32,659 bases of DNA from an uncultured Verrucomicrobia subdivision 3 bacterium. Lineage in GTDB: Bacteria > Verrucomicrobiota > Verrucomicrobiia > Limisphaerales > UBA11358. The position numbers and the translations under genes were made by a program. The stretch lies in NCBI GenBank assembly GCA_903888765.1, contig CAISVF010000001.1, positions 1 through 32,659 on the forward strand, read 5' to 3'. The notes under the pieces are model-generated. The model did not search any database, was not told the origin of the DNA, and worked only from the letters and a program-made list of their open reading frames with translations. This document shows positions 6,186 to 16,598 of the stretch, in pieces. Position 1 is the first letter of the stretch. Each line of letters starts with the position of its first letter.

Positions 6186-8422
6186 AAGACCAAATCATTA
6201 GCCTGTTGGCGCACCGGGATTATGTCCCGGCGAACGTGCCGGAGTTGCTGCAACTGCTGCAGCTGGCCCCCAACCGGCAACAGGAGTTGCAGGTGGTCTT
6301 GAAAAAGCTCGAACATGCGGGCACCGTCGCTCGCATCAAAGGCAACCGATATGTTTCACCGCGTGAGGCGGATTTGATTCCGGGCCGGATACGCATGAAT
6401 CGTTCCGGCCGTGGCTTTTTACAGCCGGATGATCCGGCGCTGAAAGAAATCGCCATTGCCGAAAGCGCCACGGGTACGGCGTTGCATGAGGATCGTGTGT
6501 TGGTGCGGCGCGAGGTGCGCCGGAAAAATTTCCGCACCGGGGACCAGGAGAACGGCACGGTGGTGCGGATTCTGGAACGCCGCCGCACCCAGATCGTCGG
6601 CACACTGCAGAAGAGCAAACAATTTCTCTATGTCATTCCCGACGACCCGCGCATTCCGCACGATGTTTATGTGACACCACCGCGCGATGTGGGCCGGCCC
6701 GCGCGGGTGGGGGACAAGGTGGTGGTCGAACTCCGCGAATGGGAATCCCGCCATAGCAATCCCGAAGGTGAAATTGTGGAAGTCCTCGGCGCTCCGGATG
6801 CGGAGGGCGTGGATATGCTTTCCGTGCTGCGGCAATATGATCTGCCCCTGCATTTTCCCCGGGCCGTGCTGGCCGAGGCGCATGCCATCGGTGCAGTGGT
6901 GGCTGAAAAAGACCTGGCCGGACGGCTTGATTGTCGCGCGCACAATGTGGTCACCATTGATCCCGATGATGCGAAAGATTTCGACGATGCCATTTGTTTG
7001 CAGCGCGTCTCGCCCGAGCAATGGCGTCTATGGGTGCACATTGCCGACGTGTCGCATTACGTTCAGCCGGGCTCAGCGCTCGACGCGGAGGCGCAGAAAC
7101 GCGGCAATTCCACCTATCTGGTGGACCGTGTCATACCGATGTTGCCGGAGGCGCTGAGCAACGAACTCTGCTCGCTCAAGCCCGACGTGGACCGTCTGAC
7201 CAGATGCGTGGAATTTCTCATCGCGCAGGATGGCCGCGTGCTCCACACAAAATTTCACAGCGCCGTCATTCATTCGCAACGGCGCTTTACCTACGCGCAG
7301 GTGCTGGCGGTTTTGCAGGGGGGGGCGGCATCCGATCCCATCGGGCAGATGCTGCAGCAGGCACATGCGCTGGCGCAAAAGATCCGTCGCCTGCGCTTCA
7401 AGGCCGGCTCGCTGGACCTCGACTTTCCCGAAACCAAAATCCGGCTGGACGATCAGGGGAAAGTTTTGCGCATTGAGAAAAATGAGAACGATGTGTCGCA
7501 TCAGTTGATCGAGGAATGCATGCTGCTCGCCAATGAAGCCGTGGCGGCGCGTCTGATGAGCCTGCGCACGCCTGCAATCTACCGGGTTCACGAGGAGCCG
7601 GATGCGCGGCGGTTGCAGGAATATCGGCAGGAAGTGCTGGCCCACCATGTTCCCTGCGGCAATTTGAGCCAGCCGGCGGAGGTGCAAAAGCTGTTGCACA
7701 AACTCGGCGGTTTGCCCATCGGTTCCGCGCTGAAGATTGGTTTTCTGAAATCGCTCATGCGGGCCTGTTACTCGGTGGAGCCGCTGGGACATTATGGTCT
7801 GGCCAAGAAAAAATACACCCACTTTACCTCGCCCATCCGGCGCTACGCCGATCTCGTGGTGCACCGCGCGCTTTTTGCTCCCGGCTCCGCTCAAAAGGAT
7901 TCCCTCAAGGAAATTGCCGAGCACATTTCGGTGACCGAGCGCAATTCCGCCGATGCCGAACGGGACAGCAAGGATGTGAAGTTATATGCCTTTTTGCGGG
8001 GGCAGCTGGCCTCCGGTACGCCGCAGAAATATCCGGCGCTGGTGACCGATGTGCGAAACTTTGGTTTCTTTGTGGATGTTCCCGGCCTGGCGATGAGCGG
8101 TTTGGTGCCGCTATCCAAGATTGAGGATGATTTTTACGTTTTTGATGAAGCCCGACGCAATCTCGTGGGCCGCCGCACCCGGCGCATCATCAAGCTGGGC
8201 GATCAAATCACGGTGCAGGTGGCGAAGGTGGACGCCTTTAAAAAGCAGGTGGACTTTTGTCTCGCCGGGGAGCCGCGTGCATTGCCCCCGTCGCGACCAA
8301 ACGGCGCCGGAAAAAAAGGAAAAAACAAATTCCCCGACGCTCCCGCCGCACGGCGGCCTAAATCATTTTCCACACCGTCCCGTTTCCATCGTTCTCCTCA
8401 GGGAACCAAACCGACCCGGTAA
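6182..8422 (+). CDS. rnr: Ribonuclease R (RNB family 3'-5' exoribonuclease)
   Basis: A 746-residue RNase R, close to the family's usual 700-800. In order it has an N-terminal helix-turn-helix region (about 1-60, ending [14 protein letters not shown]) and cold-shock/OB segments (about 65-235, with [13 protein letters not shown]). The RNB catalytic domain (about 250-570) carries [12 protein letters not shown], where D260, D266, D268 and D269 are the metal-binding aspartates, and [16 protein letters not shown] near 547-562. The S1 domain lies at about 614-700 ([15 protein letters not shown]), before a basic tail rich in K, R, P and G. The enzyme degrades structured RNA processively in the cytoplasm. 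GGGAG lies 7 bases before the ATG, one of the few clear Shine-Dalgarno sequences in the window. The start overlaps the cvfB stop. Its last 25 bp overlap the 3' end of the convergent giant gene. Confidence 0.96.
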   Translation: MKDQIISLLAHRDYVPANVPELLQLLQLAPNRQQELQVVLKKLEHAGTVARIKGNRYVSPREADLIPGRIRMNRSGRGFLQPDDPALKEIAIAESATGTALHEDRVLVRREVRRKNFRTGDQENGTVVRILERRRTQIVGTLQKSKQFLYVIPDDPRIPHDVYVTPPRDVGRPARVGDKVVVELREWESRHSNPEGEIVEVLGAPDAEGVDMLSVLRQYDLPLHFPRAVLAEAHAIGAVVAEKDLAGRLDCRAHNVVTIDPDDAKDFDDAICLQRVSPEQWRLWVHIADVSHYVQPGSALDAEAQKRGNSTYLVDRVIPMLPEALSNELCSLKPDVDRLTRCVEFLIAQDGRVLHTKFHSAVIHSQRRFTYAQVLAVLQGGAASDPIGQMLQQAHALAQKIRRLRFKAGSLDLDFPETKIRLDDQGKVLRIEKNENDVSHQLIEECMLLANEAVAARLMSLRTPAIYRVHEEPDARRLQEYRQEVLAHHVPCGNLSQPAEVQKLLHKLGGLPIGSALKIGFLKSLMRACYSVEPLGHYGLAKKKYTHFTSPIRRYADLVVHRALFAPGSAQKDSLKEIAEHISVTERNSADAERDSKDVKLYAFLRGQLASGTPQKYPALVTDVRNFGFFVDVPGLAMSGLVPLSKIEDDFYVFDEARRNLVGRRTRRIIKLGDQITVQVAKVDAFKKQVDFCLAGEPRALPPSRPNGAGKKGKNKFPDAPAARRPKSFSTPSRFHRSPQGTKPTR

Positions 8423-11400
8423 AAGCCCTGATTATTGGTCAGCGGATGGGAAACTGTAAACGGTGAGGCGGCTAATGAACTGATGTCGGTCAGGACCTGC
8501 CAGCCACCGATGGCGGCGGCTGAATCAGGTGCGAATTCAACCCGATAATGCAAGCCGGTTGTGCCGGAGAACAGGAAGTTGAAATTACCGCTGCTGGCAG
8601 TTGGATTCGGCAGGATGAATGGTCGTGCCAGGTTTACGGAAAGAAAGTTTGCCGAGACGGAGAGATCATTGGTTACGTTGGCATCGGTTCTTGGATTCGC
8701 CAGTCCCCCATCATTCCAGCCTCCAAAGTAAAAGCCGCTATTCGGCACCGCCGTCACTGCGGTTCCGCTGGCCCCGAAATTCACCGTCTGTGGAGTTGTT
8801 CCGGTTATGGTGCCATTGGTATTCGCACGGTAGGTCAGGGTATAGGTATTCAGGGCAAAATTGGCGGTTACGGTCAGGCTGTTGGTAACGGCGTTGTCCG
8901 TTCTCGGGTTGGCTGCCGAGCCGTCCGACCAGCCGGTGAAATGGTAGCCGGCATCCGGCACGGCGCTGATGGCAGCGCCGTTTGCCCCATAGTTTACGGT
9001 CTGGGCCGCATTGCCGCTGATGCTGCCATGGGGGGCCGCCGCATAGGTCAGGAGGTACGTGTTCCAAGCCACGGCGAGGATTCCGTTGGTGGCCAGGGTG
9101 TTGGTTTTCCACCCCAAGCCGGTTGCGAGCGGAGGCAGGCTGAGGTTCGCAAAGGTTCCGACATAAGCCGTCGCATTAAACAGTTTCCAGCTGTCGCCAG
9201 CGGTCAACGCGTTGGTCCCGATATTCGTCACGGTCAGGCTGCCGCCCTCGGTTAAAGTCGTGGCGATGCTGGCCACATCATTCGTCAGCACGCCCCCATT
9301 CTTACTGATTTCCATCACGGTATTGCCCGATAAAGAGAGCAGGCCACTGAAAGTTATGGTGCCAAGGCCAAAGTTGCCGGGGGCAAAAGTGCCACCGCTC
9401 TGGATGGTGGTTGGGCCTTTGACATTGCCGGTTCCTCCCAACGTGCCGCCGGCGGAGATCGTTACGGTGCAGCCCGCCGCCAGTGACCCGTTTACGAGCA
9501 AAGTGCCCGCCGTCACCGTCATGGGCTTGGCAAAAGTATTGGCACCGGAAAGACGCAGGGTGCCGGACCCGGATTTGTAAAATACGGCGCTGGTGGCATC
9601 GCCGCTGGGAGAGGTGCGCACGACGGAGGAAATATCGAGATCAATTCCCGAGGGCGTGGTGCCGGCTGCAATGGTGAAGGTGGTGCTGCCTTGGCGCAGG
9701 GGCGAGAGCGCCACGCCGCTGATCGTCGCTGTGTTGGTTGCGGCCAATGCGTTCAAGGCGGAGCCACCGCCAAAAAAATCCAGGTTGCCGCTAGCATTGC
9801 CGGTTATGGCTCCACCGGTCAGGTTGATCGTCGCGCTGCCCAGGGTTTCATTGGCTGTGGTGTTGATATTGAGGGTGCCTCCGGGGAGATTAATCGTGGT
9901 CAGCGCTGAGGCACCCCCGCTGTAGCCCACGGCATCGCCGATGCTTAATTGCAGCGTGCCGCCGGAGTTGACGGTTGCGGTGCCGCGAATGGTGCCGCTA
10001 CCGCCGCCCCCGCCGGTGAGGTTCAGGGTGCCGGCATTAATCGTTGTGCCGCCAGTGTAGGTCTGCTGTACGGAAAGTGCCGAGTTTCCGGTTCCACTTT
10101 TAATCAGGCCTCCCGGGCCGGAAACGACGCCGGAAAGAAGGTTGCTGCCGGCGCCATCCAGGGTGAGATTAAACCCGCCATTGGTTACCGTCCCGCTGAC
10201 GCTAAGGGTTCCGTTGCTGCACATAAAGGATTGCGGTGCGGCCATGGCTGTGGCGATTGCCCAGGTGTTGTTGCCCGCCTGATTTAGCAATCCCCACAGC
10301 AGGGACAAGGAATTCCCGGCTAGCGCAAACCCGCCGTTGCTGAAGATGACTTGTCCGGCGCTGGTCAGCAAATTATTGGTGTTGCTGGGGCGGACGGCCC
10401 CTTGAAAGGTCAGGGACTGTCCATTCACCGGCAGCGTTCCATTCCAATTTGCTTGAGTATTCCAGTTGCCGTTTGTCCCGCCGCCGTTCCACGAGCTCAT
10501 GCCGTTCGTGGTAAGCACAAGCGTGCCATTGACGGAAAGATTACTGGTGTTCCATATAAGTCCCGGTGGCAAGGTGGGTAAATTGATGATGCTGCTGAAA
10601 CTTCCCGCATACGCCGGGGCGGTGAACAGGGTGAAGGTGTCGCCTGCCGTCAGAATATTGGTGCTGATATTGGTCAGGATCAGCGTGCCGGCAAAGGTGA
10701 GCGGGTTGCCGGTCACCACCAGCCCACTGCTGCCGGGAGTGCCGCCTTTGTTCAATGCCATTTGCAGGGTTCCTCCCAGGGTGGCGTTGGTTGCGGTTAG
10801 AGTGTTGGCCCCGCTAAAACTGAACATACTGCCGGCGGCCGCGTTGAGCGAGGCAACCGTCTGGTTGAAGCCATTCACAATCAGGGTGGCTCCGGTGGAA
10901 ATGCTGATGGCGGCATTGGCTCCGATGCAATTGAGCGCTCCGCAAGTGATGCTGCCGGCTTGAAGGTTCAGCGCAGTGTTGGCGCTGGTTGCCGTCCCCT
11001 TTAATACCAGCGAGCCGCCTCCGCGCTTATAAAAGCCCAGGCTGCCGACATTCAATGGTCCGTTGAGGGTGAGATCGCCGGTGCTGGTGTTGGTTCCGGC
11101 ATCAATCTGCATCGACATGCCATAGCCGGAGCTGATCATTTGGATGTTCTGATCCAGGATGGAGCCGGAAGCGGCGGCGGTGCACCAGAGTCCGTTTCCG
11201 TTAATGTCGAATATGCCGATATTGGCATAGCCGGAACCGTATTGGCGCACGGTTGTCGGGGCGGCCAGCAGCACGATCTGGCCGCTGGAGTTATAATTTT
11301 TTCCACCCAGCAGATAAAAGCCCGTGGTGGCGGCAGTGCCGTTCCCATTGATGGAGAGACCGGTGCTGGCATAGCCGCCGCCGGTGCTATACCCGATTTT

Positions 11401-14400
11401 CAGCGTTGCCCCCTGTGCTACGGTGTAGGGCGTATCGCCGGACTTGCTCTGCACCTCCAGCGTGCCGGCACTGACGGTGGTCGCCCCGGTGAAGGTGCCG
11501 GCGCTGCTTAGCGTCAGGTAGCCGGGGGCGGTTTTGGTAAATCCCTGGGTTCCAGCCACCACGGCGGTGATGATGTTGGTCCCGCTTTTGACGGCAACAT
11601 TGGGTGTCCCGCTGCTGGTGGCGAGGGTGAGCGGCCCGCCGGAACCCGTGCTGATCGTCCAGCCATGCTTGACGGACGGATTTAAATCGTCAAAAATCAG
11701 TGAGCCCGCTGTCCGGGCGCCATCAAGTGTCACGGTCCGGTTCGCAGCCAGGTTCAAGGTGCTGAAATCTGCGGCGGCATCGGTCCCGCCTGCAATGAGT
11801 CCGCCGTACCAGTTGGAGCCGCCCGCCCAGGAGCCGCCCAGTGCATTGGTCCAGACGCCTGAGCCGGCTGGCGCGGAGATGACCAAGGTCGCCGGGGCGC
11901 TGGTAACGCTGCCCACGATCACCGTATAGAGTCCGGCATCCGTACTGGCTGCGCTCGCAATCGCATAGTTGCTGTTGGTGGCGTTGGCGATATTGGTCCC
12001 GTTTAACTGCCATTGATAGCTGGTTGGTACCGGGCCGATCACCGAGGCGTTGAAACTGGCCGCCAGTCCGCCGATGACGGCATTGGTCAGCGGATTGATG
12101 TTCACACTGGTCGGGCCCACGACTCCCGTTCCGGTCAGGCTGAAACTATCAAAGCTGGCCAGATGAATATTGGGATTCATGGACTGGATCGCATGGGTGA
12201 AAACGCCCGCGTAAATCGTGCTGCCAAAGCTGGCAAGATTCGTGGAATTGGCGACATTCCAATTCACCCCATCCATAGAGACGGAACTGGTAAACTGGTT
12301 GCCCACCCGCTGTAATTTGTACCAGCGGTTGCCGCCGCCGAGATTGCTGGACCAGCGGTTCGCATCGCCATTGCCGTTGCGCATAGTGTCGTCCTCAAAG
12401 TACGTTCCGCCCCCCACCGAGCTGAAAAGGGCCACAAAACGGGTTCCGCTGCCGTCGCCTAGCGGCTGCCCCATGGTCGTATTGGTGGTGCCACGCAAGA
12501 TAATCCCTGCCCGCCAGCCGGAATCGGGGCTGACCCCGTCTGGTCCGGCACCGCTGGCGGTAATGCTGGCCAGGCGGCCGATCAACGTGCAGTCCCCCGT
12601 CACGGCGCGGCTCATGAGATTCATCCCGTCCCCGACCAGAGTGTAGGTGTTTCCTTGGATGCTGCCGCCCGAGGGATAATTATGCATTTCCAGCGGGGAC
12701 CAGTACCAGGCCCCAAATGCCGGATTGGTAGTGACCAGATTGACTGGCGCGGAATCGATTGTGTTCGTGGTATTATAGACGAGTCGGGCCCTTACCTGAT
12801 TGCTGGGGGCGGTCCAGATCATTGAATTGAGCACAAAGGGTGCGCTGGTATCCTGCCCTAGATAATAATCCACGCCCCGGCTGGGCCGCGTGTAGTATGA
12901 ATAGTAGTCAGTCAGATAAAACCGGACGCTGTTGATGGTGGCTCCATTGGCGGAGACGGTAGCATTCAAGTTGGGATTAGAGTTGGCCAGCACGGCGTTG
13001 TTGGTCGGAGCCGTCAGGGTGATGGTTGGCTCATTGAGCGAGGGCAAGCGCGAAAATGCCGAGGCGGGCACATCCGTTTTTGCGATGCCGGGGCCTTCAT
13101 AAGCCAGGCCCAGGCCATCGGTGTAAGCCGTGGTATTCACCGGATTGGCTGCCCCTTTAAAGAACTGCAGGTTAAAAGTGTGCGATCCCGCCGCCAGCGC
13201 CAGGCCGCCGCTCAAAAACTGGGAGGAATCATGCAGGCCATCGAAATTAATCACGGTGGTGCCGTCAATGATCAGCTGGCTGCCATCGCCGGAGTGCAGC
13301 GTGAAGGCGTATAAGCCGTCAATCGGAACCGTGAGGTAGCCGGTGTAATTGAATCCGTAATTGACACGCTGCCGCCTTGGCGTGGTATCCGGAAAACCCA
13401 CCGCCCCTTGAAAGACGGGTGTCAGCAGGCTGAAGTTGGGCAAGGCGGTCCAGTTCCCGGAACTGGACTCGTAGTATTGGTAGGTCAGACCGCCCACCGT
13501 CCCGGGCACCGTGACCGCCGGCAGCGGCACCGCCGAGCCCGGAGTAATGAGCACGGGAGCATTGGTGTTATAAAAAATATCCGAAATGGTCAGGCGGACG
13601 TACGGCGTCATGCCCCCGGCTACGCTCAGCAGTTTTTGCCGCGCTTCCGGATCGCTGTCATAGAAGGATGCCCATGGGGACCCGGTGTACGCTGCATTGG
13701 TGAAGACTTCAATGCGGTAGCCGAGTTGCGGCGAACTGGCGGACGGGATCTGCCATTGCACGAGCAATTGGGTGCTGACGACGCTGGCCGTGGCGTTGCT
13801 AACGAGAATCGGGTCAAATGTGGGCTGGGCAGGTTGGCCGCTTACAACCAGGGTCGTTGGAACATTGTACAAATTGGTATAGCCCGGGCCACAATCGGAC
13901 TCGGTTGCAGTATTGGTGTTGATCAGATAGACATACCCACGCGAAGTGTATTGAATCTGGTTGGCCATTTGCCAGGCCCCGCTCTTGTGGTAATAGCCGT
14001 TGGCATGGTTGACTTGATAATTGCCAGTGTATCCGGCAAAATTTTCCTGCCATCCGCTCATGCCGTTTACGCCGGTCACTGCGAACGGATAGAGAAACGT
14101 GCCCAGATGATACCAGTTGCCACTCACCGGTTCTTTCATCCACATGCCTTGGTATCCCAAATGCGCTGTTCCGTCGGCCGGGAGCCAGTACCGCACCGCA
14201 AAACGGCTCCAGAGGTTGGTTGTAAACTGCGGCCAATACCCCTTGATCGCGCAACTGCTGCCTTCGCCGATTTGGGCATAGCCTACCATGTTGGTCCCGG
14301 CAAAGGTTGGAATTTGTTGGGAATAGGGGGCATAGCCGCCGCTTGCGGGCCAGCAGACATATTGCACAAGGGTGCCCGGGTTCTGGTGGGTCATGCCGCC

Positions 14401-14625
14401 GTAGAAATAGCCCGACCCGCTATCTGAACTGCTGACATATTCTTCATGAATGGCGTCATAAATCCCCGGCGGCACATTCGGGGAACGATAATCCTGAAGG
14501 ATGCAGTCCGAGCCGCTGGCCACGTTGAAATAATGATATTGCGCCTGGCTGATAGAGGTCGTGAAGGCGGCAGCGGTCAGGAGGCAGTTAAGGGAAAGCC
14601 GCTTCCGGCGTGGTGGGGTGTTCAT
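8398..14625 (-). CDS. Giant secreted mosaic protein: DUF3472-like, PA14, Ig-like, autotransporter repeats, InlB repeats
   Basis: A 2075-residue protein with a signal peptide (basic MNTPPRRKR, hydrophobic core, SQA cleavage near residue 28). Visible domains in order are as follows. A DUF3472-like region (about 35-260) contains [10 protein letters not shown] and [20 protein letters not shown]14 carbohydrate-binding-type domain (about 375-525) contains [18 protein letters not shown] Big-type segment (about 530-630) precedes a laminin-G/DUF1349-like beta sandwich (about 637-830) and an Ig-like domain (about 842-915, [10 protein letters not shown]). About 930 residues of beta-helical autotransporter-associated repeats follow ([13 protein letters not shown] and similar). 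Two InlB-type repeats (about 1853-1998) both contain a GW-DG core. A C-terminal module ends in FYRVGLVP. No membrane beta-barrel and no PEP-CTERM tail are present. It probably binds or processes polysaccharide outside the cell. The start lacks a Shine-Dalgarno. The gene is alone on its strand. Confidence 0.9.
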   Translation of the reverse strand: MNTPPRRKRLSLNCLLTAAAFTTSISQAQYHYFNVASGSDCILQDYRSPNVPPGIYDAIHEEYVSSSDSGSGYFYGGMTHQNPGTLVQYVCWPASGGYAPYSQQIPTFAGTNMVGYAQIGEGSSCAIKGYWPQFTTNLWSRFAVRYWLPADGTAHLGYQGMWMKEPVSGNWYHLGTFLYPFAVTGVNGMSGWQENFAGYTGNYQVNHANGYYHKSGAWQMANQIQYTSRGYVYLINTNTATESDCGPGYTNLYNVPTTLVVSGQPAQPTFDPILVSNATASVVSTQLLVQWQIPSASSPQLGYRIEVFTNAAYTGSPWASFYDSDPEARQKLLSVAGGMTPYVRLTISDIFYNTNAPVLITPGSAVPLPAVTVPGTVGGLTYQYYESSSGNWTALPNFSLLTPVFQGAVGFPDTTPRRQRVNYGFNYTGYLTVPIDGLYAFTLHSGDGSQLIIDGTTVINFDGLHDSSQFLSGGLALAAGSHTFNLQFFKGAANPVNTTAYTDGLGLAYEGPGIAKTDVPASAFSRLPSLNEPTITLTAPTNNAVLANSNPNLNATVSANGATINSVRFYLTDYYSYYTRPSRGVDYYLGQDTSAPFVLNSMIWTAPSNQVRARLVYNTTNTIDSAPVNLVTTNPAFGAWYWSPLEMHNYPSGGSIQGNTYTLVGDGMNLMSRAVTGDCTLIGRLASITASGAGPDGVSPDSGWRAGIILRGTTNTTMGQPLGDGSGTRFVALFSSVGGGTYFEDDTMRNGNGDANRWSSNLGGGNRWYKLQRVGNQFTSSVSMDGVNWNVANSTNLASFGSTIYAGVFTHAIQSMNPNIHLASFDSFSLTGTGVVGPTSVNINPLTNAVIGGLAASFNASVIGPVPTSYQWQLNGTNIANATNSNYAIASAASTDAGLYTVIVGSVTSAPATLVISAPAGSGVWTNALGGSWAGGSNWYGGLIAGGTDAAADFSTLNLAANRTVTLDGARTAGSLIFDDLNPSVKHGWTISTGSGGPLTLATSSGTPNVAVKSGTNIITAVVAGTQGFTKTAPGYLTLSSAGTFTGATTVSAGTLEVQSKSGDTPYTVAQGATLKIGYSTGGGYASTGLSINGNGTAATTGFYLLGGKNYNSSGQIVLLAAPTTVRQYGSGYANIGIFDINGNGLWCTAAASGSILDQNIQMISSGYGMSMQIDAGTNTSTGDLTLNGPLNVGSLGFYKRGGGSLVLKGTATSANTALNLQAGSITCGALNCIGANAAISISTGATLIVNGFNQTVASLNAAAGSMFSFSGANTLTATNATLGGTLQMALNKGGTPGSSGLVVTGNPLTFAGTLILTNISTNILTAGDTFTLFTAPAYAGSFSSIINLPTLPPGLIWNTSNLSVNGTLVLTTNGMSSWNGGGTNGNWNTQANWNGTLPVNGQSLTFQGAVRPSNTNNLLTSAGQVIFSNGGFALAGNSLSLLWGLLNQAGNNTWAIATAMAAPQSFMCSNGTLSVSGTVTNGGFNLTLDGAGSNLLSGVVSGPGGLIKSGTGNSALSVQQTYTGGTTINAGTLNLTGGGGGSGTIRGTATVNSGGTLQLSIGDAVGYSGGASALTTINLPGGTLNINTTANETLGSATINLTGGAITGNASGNLDFFGGGSALNALAATNTATISGVALSPLRQGSTTFTIAAGTTPSGIDLDISSVVRTSPSGDATSAVFYKSGSGTLRLSGANTFAKPMTVTAGTLLVNGSLAAGCTVTISAGGTLGGTGNVKGPTTIQSGGTFAPGNFGLGTITFSGLLSLSGNTVMEISKNGGVLTNDVASIATTLTEGGSLTVTNIGTNALTAGDSWKLFNATAYVGTFANLSLPPLATGLGWKTNTLATNGILAVAWNTYLLTYAAAPHGSISGNAAQTVNYGANGAAISAVPDAGYHFTGWSDGSAANPRTDNAVTNSLTVTANFALNTYTLTYRANTNGTITGTTPQTVNFGASGTAVTAVPNSGFYFGGWNDGGLANPRTDANVTNDLSVSANFLSVNLARPFILPNPTASSGNFNFLFSGTTGLHYRVEFAPDSAAAIGGWQVLTDISSLAASPFTVSHPLTNNQGFYRVGLVP

Positions 14626-14857
14626 GTAGAATATTTATTTATCTGCCAGATGAATGCGGTTTAGTTTATGCTCTATAGCATGGTTTTGTGGAGGCGAATT
14701 TACTTCAAATTCAACCGCCCTGCGATACCACGTTTGGGGGAGATTCTGATGCCAAGGTCCGCCGGGTGGCGAGGCGGTTGACTGGTTGATATCGGTTTCA
14801 CGACTTGAAAAAAACTTTTCGACGGGATTCAGCAGGTTTTTGACTGGGGCACGCCAC

Positions 14858-14886
14858 TTGACCCAAGAGCCGTGTAGGCGTATTAT
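14858..14886 (+). promoter_or_regulatory. Sigma70-like promoter for the exosortase operon
   Basis: TTGACC (14858-14863) and TATTAT (14881-14886) are separated by exactly 17 bp, each differing from the sigma70 consensus at one position. Transcription would start near 14893, only about 8 bases before the ATG at 14901, giving an almost leaderless mRNA. The rest of the 275-bp gap to the divergent giant gene shows a small palindrome (ATGCTCTATAGCAT, 14668-14681) and nothing else recognisable. Confidence 0.6.
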
Positions 14887-14900
14887 TTTGTCAGATACTC

Positions 14901-16598
14901 ATGATTAAGAATACACCCCGCTGCCCTATTCCGACAGATGCGATCGGTAACGGGCAGTTGCCGGGTGGTTCGCTTGTGGACTCGGTTTCAACTGGCTCAA
15001 AATCAACTTCCCCTTCCGGGCCAGTTCGCTTAAGCAGACTCAATCTGGCTTTGTTTGCCTTTGGTTTTGCGCCTTTGTTGATAGCCTTTTTTGGCAATCT
15101 TTGGGATCGTCCGTATTACCAGTTTTTTCCGACCGCCCTTGCCGGCGCGGGCTTGCTCATTTATCAACGGATTCAGGAAGTGTCTGGGCGTCAGTCCAGT
15201 GGCCGGATCGCATGGAGCGTTGTATTTCTTGGCGGATCCTTTTTCGTTCTCTCGGTCGCCACGCTGCTATGGTCTCCCTGGCTGGCCAGCCTGGCCGCCC
15301 TGCTGTTGATGGTGGGGCTTGCGTGGTGGATGGGAGGGTGGGAGTGGTTGCGGGCGGTGTTGCCAGGGGTGGTGATCATGTTAACCATCATTCCACCCCC
15401 TTTGGGGCAGGATACGCAATTAATGCTGTACCTGCGGGAATTGGCGGTGCGCTGGAGCAGTCATTTGTTGGATACTTTAAAAGTAGTCCATTTTTTAAGA
15501 GGAAATGTCATTGAACTCCCGCAAACCCAGTTGCTGGTGGAAGAGGCTTGCAGCGGGATCAACTCGGTACTATTCACCATTTCAGCCTGTTTGATCTACC
15601 TTTTTTGGCGCCGCCGATCCTGGTGGCGCATGATGGTTTGCCTGCCTGGCGTAGTCGCTGGCGTTCTGCTGGGAAATGTAATTCGTATCACGCTGGGAGG
15701 CTGGCTCGCCTATCACCAGATCATTAACATCCTTTCTGGTTGGCGGCATGAATTGACGGGATTGGTGCTGGTGGGTGCTTACCTGGCCCTTATTCCCAGC
15801 CTGGACGAATGCCTCGAGTTTCTTGCCCAGCCGCTCAGGAATAAACATGCCCAGCCGATGTCGTCGCCTCCACCGGCTTTCAAACCGCTCGGTCAGGAGT
15901 TGGGGGCGCGAAAGAACTCAGTTTCGGGGTTGCTGGTCGGGGGAGCGTTTGCCTTGCTGGGGCTGGCTGGGCTGGGAATGGGCCTGGTCCAGCATTTTGG
16001 ATCCAAAGTTCCCTGGCGCATGGCGTCCCCTTCGGCCTTGCGAGCCGGGGCAATTTTTACCATGCCTCCCGAGATTGGCCTTTGGAAACGCGTGGAGGCA
16101 GCCACGCCCGGGCAACAGGTTGAAACCTTGGGAATCTATTCAAAAATATGGCAATACGAGCAAAACGGCTGGGTGGCCCAAGTGGCATTGGATTACCCGT
16201 TTCACGGATATCACGACGTCACCCTTTGTTATCACAATCATGGCTGGCAGGTATCCCATCAGGAGCGCCTGTCTGGAGATGGAACCAACAGCAGTCCACC
16301 GCTGATGGCTGTGGAAATGACCAAGGAACCGGTCAGTCAGGCACTGCTTTGGTTTAGTACGGTGGATGAGCAAGGGCATTGGTTGGAACAATCCGCCGTG
16401 AAGTTTAATCTTTTAAAATCCGGCCGGTTGCCCGGCACTTTTGACGGAAACAATATCACCAGTTACCGTGTGCAGGTATTGGTCACAGCCTATGGTCCGG
16501 TGCCAGCGGCTGAACGTGAGCCGGCGAGGCAGCTATTTGAAGCTGCTCGCCGCATTTTGGTGGAGCAATTGCTCAAGCAACTAGCCCCCCAGCCATGA
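14901..16598 (+). CDS. Exosortase with fused C-terminal EpsI-like domain
   Basis: A 565-residue membrane protein. The N-terminal half (about 45-315) has roughly eight membrane helices and the exosortase catalytic set: C217 in VEEACSGINS, R262 in GNVIRI and H283 in GWRHE. This transpeptidase-like family cuts PEP-CTERM proteins in the inner membrane during export. After a further helix near 345-365 comes a soluble, probably periplasmic domain (about 370-565) containing YHNHGWQVSHQE and a C-terminal helix. It resembles the EpsI-type domain fused to several exosortases, possibly the XrtU type, but the subtype is not certain. The hydrophilic first 45 residues are unusual, and a GTG at codon 26 is an alternative start. 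It overlaps the TPR gene by 4 bp and faces a PEP-CTERM gene, its likely substrate. Confidence 0.93.
   Translation: MIKNTPRCPIPTDAIGNGQLPGGSLVDSVSTGSKSTSPSGPVRLSRLNLALFAFGFAPLLIAFFGNLWDRPYYQFFPTALAGAGLLIYQRIQEVSGRQSSGRIAWSVVFLGGSFFVLSVATLLWSPWLASLAALLLMVGLAWWMGGWEWLRAVLPGVVIMLTIIPPPLGQDTQLMLYLRELAVRWSSHLLDTLKVVHFLRGNVIELPQTQLLVEEACSGINSVLFTISACLIYLFWRRRSWWRMMVCLPGVVAGVLLGNVIRITLGGWLAYHQIINILSGWRHELTGLVLVGAYLALIPSLDECLEFLAQPLRNKHAQPMSSPPPAFKPLGQELGARKNSVSGLLVGGAFALLGLAGLGMGLVQHFGSKVPWRMASPSALRAGAIFTMPPEIGLWKRVEAATPGQQVETLGIYSKIWQYEQNGWVAQVALDYPFHGYHDVTLCYHNHGWQVSHQERLSGDGTNSSPPLMAVEMTKEPVSQALLWFSTVDEQGHWLEQSAVKFNLLKSGRLPGTFDGNNITSYRVQVLVTAYGPVPAAEREPARQLFEAARRILVEQLLKQLAPQP

Noticed and set aside
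13408-14427. A 339-codon plus-strand frame opposite the giant gene, and others like it from 8548 to 13339
   Set aside because: They are shadows of the low-complexity, GC-rich repeat gene and have no domains.
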